This document shows positions 44,550-52,209 of a stretch of 64,000 nucleotides of DNA, piece by piece (position 1 is the stretch's first letter; the number at the start of each line of letters is the position of its first letter). The stretch spans positions 124,001-188,000 of the forward strand of contig JACPYX010000021.1 in assembly GCA_016195815.1 (NCBI GenBank), written 5' to 3'. The notes under the pieces were generated by a model. That model saw only the letters and a list, made by a program, of their open reading frames with translations. It was not told the origin of the DNA and ran no database searches. The translations under genes and the position numbers were made by a program. Source of the DNA: Chloroflexota bacterium. Its GTDB lineage: Bacteria > Chloroflexota > Anaerolineae > Anaerolineales > Villigracilaceae.

Positions 44550-44553
44550 CTTG

Positions 44554-44583
44554 AAAGGGCGGACAGATGCCCGCCCTTTTTGT
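44554..44583 (+). terminator. Intrinsic terminator of alaS
   Basis: AAAGGGCGG (44554-44562) and CCGCCCTTT (44571-44579) form a 9-bp stem followed by TTTGTTT. Confidence 0.9.
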
Positions 44584-44709
44584 TTAATTGCTTTTCAAAA
44601 ATCCTCCGGCTGCGTTGAGTCAAATTTAGCGTTTCCTGGGCTAGTACATATTTCCCTCTCCAGCCGAGCGATAAGTGCTGTATGATAGTTAAATGAAAAA
44701 GGAGAAAAC

Positions 44710-45189
44710 ATGTCAACCATTTATAAATATAGCCTGCTGACCGTTTTGATTGCTGCGACTTTAGCCTGCGGCCTGATTACGACGCCAATATCCAACGCAA
44801 AGAACCTGGCCTCAACAGCCCAGGCCATTGCAAGCTCGATGCCTATCGAAACTCTTCAAGCCCTGCCCTCATCCATGCCAGATGTAGGCGGTTATGCCAA
44901 CCCGACCGGTCAGCCGGTCAGTGACTGGAATGGCATTCCGATCATGCCTGCGGCTTCCGTTGGCCAGGAATTTAATCAGAACACCTATAGTTTCAAGGTT
45001 AAAGATACGCTGGAAAATGCCCAAACTTTCTACAACGATAATCTCAAGGCGCTCGGATGGACATCGGCTTTCAGCGCACAAGGCGGCACACAAGGCGGTG
45101 TGATGTTGTTTACCAAAGAATCTTTGGTGCTGTCCATCACTGTTACAGAAACGGACGGCGAATTGCTGGTTCTGCTTATTACTCAATAA
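44710..45189 (+). CDS. Small lipoprotein, function unknown
   Basis: A 159-residue protein with signal peptide LLTVLIAATLAC (lipobox ending Ala-Cys-Gly). The mature part has a helical stretch, then a compact alpha/beta domain (FKVKDTLENAQTFYNDNLKALGW...) of the type seen in small periplasmic stress-like lipoproteins. Ribosome site AAAGGAG, a TATGAT -10 candidate near 44680, and a strong terminator after the stop make it a single-gene unit. Confidence 0.7.
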   Translation: MSTIYKYSLLTVLIAATLACGLITTPISNAKNLASTAQAIASSMPIETLQALPSSMPDVGGYANPTGQPVSDWNGIPIMPAASVGQEFNQNTYSFKVKDTLENAQTFYNDNLKALGWTSAFSAQGGTQGGVMLFTKESLVLSITVTETDGELLVLLITQ

Positions 45190-45205
45190 ATACTGAATGA
45201 CAATC

Positions 45206-45238
45206 CGGAGCGGCTCTTCAGGGCCGCTCCGTTTTTTT
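45206..45238 (+). terminator. Intrinsic terminator after the small lipoprotein
   Basis: CGGAGCGGC and GCCGCTCCG form a perfect 9-bp stem with loop TCTTCAGG followed by T7. Confidence 0.95.
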
Positions 45239-45291
45239 AATGACGAAAAATAAAAACCACTGGCGTATTCATACGGTTATAATTCGGGGGA

Positions 45292-46779
45292 ATGAAAGCC
45301 CAGATCATTACACTTGAATCGCACGACGATTTGATCTCTGTCCGTGACCGCATGTCGTGGGCCAAGTCGCCGCGTATTTTGCTGGTGTGGCCGAAGTACG
45401 AGAAGATCACATTACGGCCTGTGGATTTGCGCGTGCTCCAGCAGCATGCCCGTTATCTCGGCGCGGACCTGGGACTTGTCACGCACCGCGCGGATGTCAA
45501 ACGCGACGCGCAGGGATTCGGCATTCCGGTCTTTGATTCAACCGCTTCTGCCCAGCGCGACCCGTGGCCGGTTCGCCGTCCAACGCGCCGACGCGCCGCT
45601 GACGCCGCGCGCCACAATCTGCACGCCATGAGAGATGAGGCGCAAATCAGGGAGGCGGGCTGGAGATCAAATCTCATCGTGCGGACGGGATTCTTCACGC
45701 TGGGCGTGTTTGCCGTTTTAACGGTGGCCGCTTTGTTTGTCCCGCGCGCCGCGATTAAATTAACTCCAGTCACGCAGCAACAGTCGCTTACGATACCGGT
45801 CTCGGCCAGTGAGTCAATTTCGTCTGTTTCCATCCTGGGTAGTATTCCATCTCGCGCCATCCGCGTGACGGTGACGGGTTCGCAATCTGCGGTTATCACC
45901 ACTGAAGCGGCTGTCGCGCAATTCAAGGCGAAAGGCATCGCCCGTTTCAAGAACCTGACGCAGGCTGATGTTCCGATTCCGGCCGGGACGTTGATTTATA
46001 GCGCCAGCCAGCCGGATATTCGCTTTGCGACTTTGAACAACACACATTTGATGGGCAATGTAAACGCCTTTGTCGAAGTTCCGATCCAGGCTGTGGAAGC
46101 GGGGGTTGCGGGGAATTTGCCCGCCGATTCAATCCAGGTGATTGATGGCAGCCTTAGCCTTTCTGCATCTGTGACCAATCCTGAGCCGACGACCGGCGGC
46201 CTGGATCGTACCGCCATCGCGGCCACGGAAGATGACCGTAAACGCGTTCGAGATACGTTGGTGGGTTTGTTGAATGAACAGGCGCAAAAACAGATCAATG
46301 CTTCGATCGGAGCGAAGGACATTCTGCTGGTCAATACATTGAAAATTGGGCAGGTGTTGGAAGAGACCTATGACCCGCCCGCTGGACAGCCCGGCGAACT
46401 GCTCAAATTGACCATGCGCGTTGAATACTCGGCGCAATATATAACCGGTGAAGATTTGACTCGGCTGGCGGAATCTGCGCTGAACGTTTCTGTGCCGGAT
46501 GGCTTTGTCGCATCGCCTGGCACACTGACTTTTCAGCCGCTGGCCGCGCCTGTGTTCGATAAGTTAGGCGCTTCCCGCTTCGATTTGCAGGTTGGGCAGG
46601 TACTCTCGCGCCGGATTGAACCGGCACAGGTGATCCTGCTGGCGCGCGGCCTGTCGCAAAAAAATGCCGTAAAAGTTTTGCGTTCCGGCCTGCCCCTGTC
46701 TGCGCCGCCGGAGGTGGACTTGAGTCCTTCGTGGTGGCCGTGGCTGCCGTTGATCCCGTTCAGGATAGATGTGAAATAA
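45292..46779 (+). CDS. Membrane-anchored baseplate-J-like protein
   Basis: A 495-residue protein. Residues 1-120 are cytosolic and basic (arginine-rich PVRRPTRRRAADAARH). A single membrane helix (FFTLGVFAVLTVAALFV) lies at about residues 140-156. The outside part has a baseplate J-like domain (FKNLTQADVPIPAGTLIYS... VPIQAVEAGVAGNLPADSI), which in phages and contractile systems forms the baseplate wedge; here there are no other such genes. It probably has an envelope role. A TATAAT at 45278 only 9 bases before the ATG suggests a near-leaderless mRNA. It is followed 3 bases later by ruvX. Confidence 0.7.
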   Translation: MKAQIITLESHDDLISVRDRMSWAKSPRILLVWPKYEKITLRPVDLRVLQQHARYLGADLGLVTHRADVKRDAQGFGIPVFDSTASAQRDPWPVRRPTRRRAADAARHNLHAMRDEAQIREAGWRSNLIVRTGFFTLGVFAVLTVAALFVPRAAIKLTPVTQQQSLTIPVSASESISSVSILGSIPSRAIRVTVTGSQSAVITTEAAVAQFKAKGIARFKNLTQADVPIPAGTLIYSASQPDIRFATLNNTHLMGNVNAFVEVPIQAVEAGVAGNLPADSIQVIDGSLSLSASVTNPEPTTGGLDRTAIAATEDDRKRVRDTLVGLLNEQAQKQINASIGAKDILLVNTLKIGQVLEETYDPPAGQPGELLKLTMRVEYSAQYITGEDLTRLAESALNVSVPDGFVASPGTLTFQPLAAPVFDKLGASRFDLQVGQVLSRRIEPAQVILLARGLSQKNAVKVLRSGLPLSAPPEVDLSPSWWPWLPLIPFRIDVK

Positions 46780-46782
46780 TCA

Positions 46783-47199
46783 ATGCGAATCCTTGCTGTT
46801 GATCACGGTGAAAAAAGGATCGGCCTGGCAATCTCTGATCTCACGGGTTCCATTGCCCGTCCATTGACCGTTATCAAGCACGTCTCGCGCGTCGTGGATG
46901 CCGCACAGGTCGCGAGCATCGCCGCCGAGAGCAACGCCGAACTGATCGTCGTCGGTCAATCATTTGACGAAGAAGGCCATCCCAACCTGGCCGGGCGGCG
47001 CGCGGCACGCTTTGTAGATGAGCTAAAAAACCAAACCAAAATCCGGATTGTGATGTGTGACGAATCGTTTAGCACACAGGACGCGCGCGCGGCGCGCATC
47101 GAACTGGGCGTCTCGCGTAAGAAACGCGCTGGTCATCTGGACGAACTGGCAGCGGTCGTCATTCTGCAATCCTATCTCGACTCGAATCATAATTTGTAA
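46783..47199 (+). CDS. ruvX: Holliday junction resolvase-like RuvX (YqgF)
   Basis: A 138-residue RNase H-fold nuclease with the YqgF motifs ILAVDHGEKRIGLAISD, VVGQSFDEEGHPNLAGRRA, DESFSTQDA and HLDELAAVVILQSYLD, giving the acidic active-site residues. It is implicated in 16S rRNA 5'-end processing and possibly DNA junctions. It shares the last base of its stop with the ATG of mltG, an arrangement found in many bacteria. Confidence 0.93.
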   Translation: MRILAVDHGEKRIGLAISDLTGSIARPLTVIKHVSRVVDAAQVASIAAESNAELIVVGQSFDEEGHPNLAGRRAARFVDELKNQTKIRIVMCDESFSTQDARAARIELGVSRKKRAGHLDELAAVVILQSYLDSNHNL

Positions 47200-48299
47200 T
47201 GCGCCGCTTCCTTCCATTCGTTGTCATTGCCGTCGTTCTGGCTTGCATCATCGGCCTGTTTGCTGTTTCAGCAAGCGCCGCCCAATCGTATGGCCCGCCC
47301 GCATCATCGCTCGGTCCGCTGCAAGTCATCCAATATTCTGCCAAACTTGTTTGGTACGATGGGTTGTTAACCCGTCCTCTCAGTGTTGGCGCGCCTGAAC
47401 GATCTTTCACTGTTCAACAAAATGAATCGGTTGGGTCAATTGTCAACCGGCTTGCAGAGTCCGGGCTGATCGTGGACGCTTCTGCTTTTCGTGATTATCT
47501 TATTTACACCGGCCTGGATACATCCATCCAGGCAGGCGATTACAAACTCAGCCCGGCCATGTCCATCGTGGATATCGCGCGCGCCATGCAAGATGCGACG
47601 CCTGCCGATGTCACTTTTGTGGTCCTGCCCGGCTGGCGGATGGAGGAAATCGCGCTATCCCTGCCGACCTCCGGGCTGGATGCGACACCCGAGGCATTTA
47701 TCGCCGCGGCGCTGTCCACGCCGCGCAGCTTCGACTTTATGGAGGGCGCGGCCACTGCGGAAGGTTTTCTCTATCCTGACGTTTACATCCTGCCGCGCGA
47801 GACGAATGCCCGGCAGCTCGTTGAAACCCTCGTCAGAAATTTTTCCCTGCATTTGACCATTGACCTGCGTGATGGGTTTGCGCGTCAGGGGTTGACCGTT
47901 TACCAGGCGGTGACGCTGGCTTCCATCGTCGCGCGCGAAGCGGTGCGCGAGGATGAAACTCCGACGATTGCATCCGTGTACCTGAATCGTCTCAAGATCA
48001 AAATGAAACTCGATGCCGATCCCACAGTGCAATATGCGCTGGGCTTTAATTCTGTTCAAAAAACATGGTGGACGAATCCATTGAGCCTGGATGATTTGAA
48101 AATTGATTCTCCGTTCAACACTTATCTTTACGAGGGCCTGCCGCCCGCGCCGGTTGGCAACCCGGATTTGAATTCATTGCGCGCGGTGGCTTTCCCTGCC
48201 GACACCACTTATTATTTTTTTCGCGCCAAATGCGACGGCTCCGGGTATCACATTTTTTCCGAAACGCTTGACCAGCAAATCCAAAATGCCTGCCCATAA
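47199..48299 (+). CDS. mltG: Endolytic murein transglycosylase MltG
   Basis: A 366-residue membrane-anchored lytic transglycosylase. An N-terminal helix (FVVIAVVLACIIGLFAV) precedes a LysM-like subdomain (FTVQQNESVGSIVNRLAESG) and the YceG domain with the catalytic Glu in ASIVAREAV and the LDADPTVQYALG block. MltG cuts nascent glycan strands and so sets their length. The usual N-x-Y sequence near the end reads FRAKCDGSGYHIFSET, as in the family. It is the last gene of the J-like/ruvX/mltG run. Confidence 0.93.
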   Translation: MRRFLPFVVIAVVLACIIGLFAVSASAAQSYGPPASSLGPLQVIQYSAKLVWYDGLLTRPLSVGAPERSFTVQQNESVGSIVNRLAESGLIVDASAFRDYLIYTGLDTSIQAGDYKLSPAMSIVDIARAMQDATPADVTFVVLPGWRMEEIALSLPTSGLDATPEAFIAAALSTPRSFDFMEGAATAEGFLYPDVYILPRETNARQLVETLVRNFSLHLTIDLRDGFARQGLTVYQAVTLASIVAREAVREDETPTIASVYLNRLKIKMKLDADPTVQYALGFNSVQKTWWTNPLSLDDLKIDSPFNTYLYEGLPPAPVGNPDLNSLRAVAFPADTTYYFFRAKCDGSGYHIFSETLDQQIQNACP

Positions 48300-48300
48300 A

Positions 48301-48337
48301 AATCGCTCCCGATTATTTCGGGAGCGATTGGATTATT
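48301..48337 (+). terminator. Intrinsic terminator after mltG
   Basis: AATCGCTCCCGA (48301-48312) and TCGGGAGCGATT (48318-48329) form a perfect 12-bp stem with loop TTATT, then GGATTATTTTTAT. It also serves the convergent gene ending at 48339. Confidence 0.9.
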
Positions 48338-48338
48338 T

Positions 48339-48836
48339 TTATTCTGTGACTTTTTCCTTTTTCCTGAATACCGTTTGAATGGCCGCGCCGAGGGCCGTCC
48401 ACAATACCAGCGGCGTAAACACGAACCATCCGAAATAGGGAGTGAGGCAGGCCAAGAGCAGCAATCCTCCGCCGCGTACGTGAGCTGCGACCGGAGATTT
48501 CGTTTCACCCATGCGGCCGCCGAGCATGGAACTGATTGCCACAAGGCCGAATAGAATAAAAGCGACGACTGCCAGTGCGATGAGGGCGATCAGGAAAACG
48601 AAGACACCTGCCACGATCCCGCCCGCGCGGATGGGTAATGCCAGCACCACGCCGACGACTCCCGCGAACAAAAAGTTAACTACTCCCAGCAGGAGTGAGC
48701 GCCCCAGCGATGTTTCCAGCGCGAGGCGCGCTCGTTCCACAGGCGCGGGCAGGACGAGGTTGACGATGGCGAAGATCGAAATCAATCCTGCGCCGCCGAA
48801 CAAAATGATGAAAAGCAGACCGACGATGTTGTTCAT
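48339..48836 (-). CDS. Small polytopic membrane protein, last gene of the sigma-factor operon
   Basis: A 165-residue protein with four or five membrane helices (LLFIILFGGAGLISIFAIVNLVL, LLGVVNFLFAGVVGVVLAL, VFLIALIALAVVAFILFGL, LLACLTPYFGWFVF). It resembles small bactofilin-export-type or DUF-like membrane proteins only in topology; no family is recognised. The start at 48836 follows AAGGAG. It lies 16 bases after the glycoside-hydrolase-like lipoprotein in the ECF sigma operon. Confidence 0.65.
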   Translation of the reverse strand: MNNIVGLLFIILFGGAGLISIFAIVNLVLPAPVERARLALETSLGRSLLLGVVNFLFAGVVGVVLALPIRAGGIVAGVFVFLIALIALAVVAFILFGLVAISSMLGGRMGETKSPVAAHVRGGGLLLLACLTPYFGWFVFTPLVLWTALGAAIQTVFRKKEKVTE

Positions 48837-48852
48837 GTTTTCTCCTTGTTGA

Positions 48853-49965
48853 TTATTTGCCTGTGCGAAATGAATCCCATAACTCCAGCGCGGGCTTGGG
48901 CGTGCCGTCGAAGCTGCGCAGCCCAACAGAGGCGAACATGCCGAGCGTGCCGACATCGCTGCCCTGGCCTTGTTGTTTCATGACTTTTGCATAAGAGTCG
49001 AGGTTGAAGTCGTTGAGCAGAAGATAGACCCAGAACGTGAGCCGCGAACCGATTTGATTGTGAATGGCATTCAGGTACGCGACTTGATCTTCGGGCGCGC
49101 CGTTGAATGGCCCGACCGGTTTGGATGTATATCCGCCCTCGGCAACGGCCAGCGGCTTCGATGTCCGCGTGAGAAGCGGGGCGTAATAGTCAGCGGGAAT
49201 CTCTGCGCCGGATTTGAATACCCCGAATGGATAGGATGAAATGACCCACAAATCCAAATTTGGTTCGAAGGCCTCGACTTCGTCCCAATTGATCGTTCCC
49301 TTTTCGTGTCCCGCTTCGTTTTGTCCGAATAAATTATTCAGGTCTTCCCATTGAAATGTGACGAAGATTTGCGTATCGGGCGCTTCGGTTTTGACCGCCG
49401 CGTAGATTTCGTTGTAGAGGCTGATAAAATTCGGCGCGTCGTCGGGATGCGCGTCCATGTAAGTGTTGATCTCGGAGGCCAGGCCGAGATAGCGCGGGCG
49501 GAACTGGCGCACAACCCATAGCGCGTAATTTTTGTATGAAGCGCGGACTTTGGGGTTCGCAAAACTCGCCTCCCATCCGGCGGGCAGGCCGATGAAATCG
49601 CGGCGGTTGAGTCCGTTGAGCGCGTCGATGACGAAGACGTATTCAAGTTTGTTTTGCCGCGCCAGTGCGACCTGGTTGGTGAGATCGGTGCGCGTCTTCG
49701 ACTCGCCATCCACGCTGTTGACGAAATCTTCCCACGGATCGTTTTGCTGGATCAAAACAAAGTCCGCGTGACCGCCGAGGTCTTTGTAAAGTTTGAAGAC
49801 GCTGTCGAGCGAGACTTCGGGCGGGGATGGAAAGAATCCGTACGCGGTGCGGCCCGAATCGAAGACTGAATTTTGCGGAGTCGGGAACGGCGTGGCCGGG
49901 CCGGATTGTCCGCAGGCCAGCGCGGCCAGCGCAAGAATAAAAATGGCGATAAGAATACGTTTCAT
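48853..49965 (-). CDS. Glycoside-hydrolase-like lipoprotein (clan A TIM barrel)
   Basis: A 370-residue lipoprotein (lipobox LAALACG). The rest looks like a GH-A clan barrel: LGLASEINTYMDA places a Glu after beta 4 as the acid/base, and KPLAVAEGGYTS places a Glu near beta 7 as the nucleophile, with WVISSYPFGVF between. It resembles GH53/GH5-like proteins but the family and substrate are not clear. It sits after the anti-sigma gene (4-base overlap), so the sigma factor probably controls it as part of an envelope response. Confidence 0.7.
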   Translation of the reverse strand: MKRILIAIFILALAALACGQSGPATPFPTPQNSVFDSGRTAYGFFPSPPEVSLDSVFKLYKDLGGHADFVLIQQNDPWEDFVNSVDGESKTRTDLTNQVALARQNKLEYVFVIDALNGLNRRDFIGLPAGWEASFANPKVRASYKNYALWVVRQFRPRYLGLASEINTYMDAHPDDAPNFISLYNEIYAAVKTEAPDTQIFVTFQWEDLNNLFGQNEAGHEKGTINWDEVEAFEPNLDLWVISSYPFGVFKSGAEIPADYYAPLLTRTSKPLAVAEGGYTSKPVGPFNGAPEDQVAYLNAIHNQIGSRLTFWVYLLLNDFNLDSYAKVMKQQGQGSDVGTLGMFASVGLRSFDGTPKPALELWDSFRTGK

Positions 49966-50522
49966 TTTTGGACCTCGCGGCGGTTTCGCAATAAAAATAG
50001 ATTTCCAACCAGCCAAAGCAGGAAAACGCTTATGGCAATAAAGGCGATGTTGAAGGATGAGAGGTTGAAAGTTGAAGGTTGGAATGTTGGGATGGAGAAT
50101 GGATGATGGAGGAAGGTGAATAGGGAATAGGGATCTGGAAATTGGAAATGAAGTATTTCAAGTTGAAAAGTTGGAATTTGAAATTGTGAAAATTTGAAAG
50201 CCGGGACAGGTGGAATGAATCTCGCGACTTGCGTTGAGAGCCAGAACAACATGCCCAGCGCCGCGCCGGCCTGGGCGGCGAAAAACGGCGTCAAGATGCG
50301 GGGCTGTTTTTGCGGGAGGCGCGAAAGAACATTGGCTGAAAGATCATGCGCGAGCCGCGCTTCGGGAAGTTCGGCCAGCGAAGTAAATATGAAACGCAAT
50401 TCGTCGAGACGCGCGGCGCAATCTTCACAAGTTTGCAAATGTGAATCGAATTTGCGCCTTGTCGTTTCGTCGAGCATATCGTCGAGATATTCGTTGAGTT
50501 GAGAGTCAGTCAGATGATCCAT
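49962..50522 (-). CDS. Zinc-finger anti-sigma factor with phenylalanine-rich repeat-derived linker
   Basis: A 186-residue anti-sigma factor. The N-terminal zf-HC2 motif has His28, Cys32 and Cys35 (HLQTCEDC), which binds zinc and the sigma factor. A membrane segment (FFAAQAGAALGMLFWLSTQVA) follows at about residues 80-100, and a second (IAFIAISVFLLWLVGNLFLL) near the end. Between them is about 55 residues of Phe/Ser/Pro repeats (FSQFQIPTFQLEILHFQF...) read from a long TTTCAA-type DNA repeat, unlike any family member. The gene overlaps the sigma factor gene by 17 bases. Confidence 0.88.
   Translation of the reverse strand: MDHLTDSQLNEYLDDMLDETTRRKFDSHLQTCEDCAARLDELRFIFTSLAELPEARLAHDLSANVLSRLPQKQPRILTPFFAAQAGAALGMLFWLSTQVARFIPPVPAFKFSQFQIPTFQLEILHFQFPDPYSLFTFLHHPFSIPTFQPSTFNLSSFNIAFIAISVFLLWLVGNLFLLRNRREVQK
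50052..50200 (-). repeat. Long TTTCAA-type repeat array inside the anti-sigma gene
   Basis: About 150 bases of degenerate GGTTGAAAGTTGAAGGTTGG / TTGGAATTTGAAATTGTG units. The minus strand reads as CTTTCAACCTTCCAAC units and codes for the Phe-rich linker. This is the longest array of the type in the window. Confidence 0.65.
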
Positions 50523-51060
50523 ATAAATCTTTCAATCTTTCGGCGAGAATTTTCCTGGCGCGAAACAAATCGCTTTTCACATCGCTCAACGGGCGCTTCA
50601 ATTCCTTTGCAATTTCTCCGTAACTCAATTCCTGAAAATGTCTCAGTTCGATGACCAGACGATAACGCGGTGGCAGGCGATTCAATTCGCTGCGGATGCG
50701 CTCAGCGCGGGCGCGGTTAACGGTCAGCGCTTCGGGGCCGGGATTTGGATCGGGCGCGGGGGCCGCTTCATCGTCCAGGCTGGAGGCGGGTTTGGCTGCC
50801 TCGAGGCGGTTGAGGCACACGTTGACGGCGATGCGCTTGAGCCACGGGGCGAGCGAGCGATCCACATCAAACTTGTCGAAGAATTGAAAAGCGCGAATGA
50901 AAGTCTCCTGCGCCGCGTCTTCCGCGTCGCGTGCGTTGCCGAGCACATGATAAGCAGCGTTGAACACTGCCTGCTGATAGCGGCGCACGATCTCGCTAAA
51001 AGCATTGTGGTCGCCTTGCGCGGCGCGCGCGGCCAGTTCGCTATCGTCTGCAGGCTGCAT
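50506..51060 (-). CDS. ECF sigma factor (RpoE-like)
   Basis: A 184-residue ECF sigma factor. Region 2 (AFSEIVRRYQQAVFNAAYHVLGNARDAEDAAQETFIRAFQ) and region 4 (LPPRYRLVIELRHFQELSYGEIAKELKRPLSDVKSDLFRARKIL) are joined by a linker rich in Ala and Pro. It directs RNA polymerase to stress-type promoters and should be held by the membrane anti-sigma factor encoded next. The operon also holds a glycoside-hydrolase-like lipoprotein and a membrane protein. Confidence 0.94.
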   Translation of the reverse strand: MQPADDSELAARAAQGDHNAFSEIVRRYQQAVFNAAYHVLGNARDAEDAAQETFIRAFQFFDKFDVDRSLAPWLKRIAVNVCLNRLEAAKPASSLDDEAAPAPDPNPGPEALTVNRARAERIRSELNRLPPRYRLVIELRHFQELSYGEIAKELKRPLSDVKSDLFRARKILAERLKDLYGSSD

Positions 51061-51133
51061 CTCTAAATTGTAGTACAGGGGAAAGGCGGGAAAAGTTGCA
51101 AAGGGCGCAAGTGTTTTTGTGCAGGCCCGATTT

Positions 51134-52189
51134 CTAGAAGATCCTTGTTTCGGATTCGGATGCGCTTATCCGATCTTGATCTTTCGCGGCAAGATATGAA
51201 GCGATGAGTACCATGCTTGTACCCGCGATGAACAGGAACAGCCCTTCCCATCCGGCGGGTTTAAGCATTTCGCGCAAGGCGGCATCCACGATACTGCGGA
51301 TGGTGTTTGCTGCTTCGATTGGTATGTCAATAGGGATGCGGCGCGAGATGACCCGTTCCGCTAAAGCGCGGAAGAGCGGCGCGCCGCCGAAACCAATGAC
51401 CGCGCCCGGCAGGCCGGCCAACAGCAGCGGCCAGCCCCACCAATTCAGCCAGCTTCTAAATGTGCGTACTGCCAGCAGCGTGATGGCGAGCAACAAGGCC
51501 AGCGGAACAAGCGGACTGAGCCGCGCTAGAAATCTCAAAGCGTTGAGAGATTCAATGCGGGATTGTTGAGCGGCATTCGGGCTGACCAGCAATGCCTGGT
51601 CTGGGATGGCGGCCGCTGCGGCCTGCAATTGGGCCTGGAGAAACGGGGCGGCGAGATCGAGTGCCTTCTCCGGCGGGTTGCAGAGTTCCTGTCCGAATGT
51701 AAATATCATCGCGGCCAGTTGTTCGACGGTGCAATCCGGCTGGGATTTGATGATGGACAGGGCGGCGTTTAGGCCGTTGGGGCTCGATAAACTCTGCTTA
51801 AGCGGCACGAACGATATATACGGGGTTTGCGTCTCGCCGTTGAGATAAGCAAAGAACTGGTTAATCGCGTCTTCGGTCATTACCTGAAGTTGTTCGGGCG
51901 GCAGCAGGTTTTCGATCAGCACTTTCCAATCTTCGGGGCTCATTTGTTTGGCAAAAGCAGGCGCGTTGTTGTCCAGGTTTTTGGACAGCACATTTCCCAG
52001 CAGGGCGGGGAATAGTTGATAAAAATTCTCCTTGACCAGCGCGCTCTGATAAGTGGCGGGATTGAAGGCGCGTAATTCAACGTTGAAGACCATAAGCGCG
52101 GCCAGGGCCGTCACGATGAAAAGAATGGCGCAGAGTATGGCCGCAGTTTGTGCGATCATGTTTGGTGCGCTGGCCGATTTATTATCCAT
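51134..52189 (-). CDS. Membrane protein, function unknown
   Basis: A 351-residue protein. One N-terminal helix (AAILCAILFIVTALAALMV) is followed by a large helical extracytoplasmic region (residues 45-210, with MSPEDWKVLIENLLPPEQLQVMTEDAINQFFAYLNGE), then three or four helices near the C-terminus. No enzymatic motif or family is recognised. It lies 20 bases after the amidohydrolase-CYTH gene and is probably the last gene of that minus-strand run. Confidence 0.6.
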   Translation of the reverse strand: MDNKSASAPNMIAQTAAILCAILFIVTALAALMVFNVELRAFNPATYQSALVKENFYQLFPALLGNVLSKNLDNNAPAFAKQMSPEDWKVLIENLLPPEQLQVMTEDAINQFFAYLNGETQTPYISFVPLKQSLSSPNGLNAALSIIKSQPDCTVEQLAAMIFTFGQELCNPPEKALDLAAPFLQAQLQAAAAAIPDQALLVSPNAAQQSRIESLNALRFLARLSPLVPLALLLAITLLAVRTFRSWLNWWGWPLLLAGLPGAVIGFGGAPLFRALAERVISRRIPIDIPIEAANTIRSIVDAALREMLKPAGWEGLFLFIAGTSMVLIASYLAAKDQDRISASESETRIF

Positions 52190-52209
52190 GCGGGTATCCT
52201 TTTCGCCCG

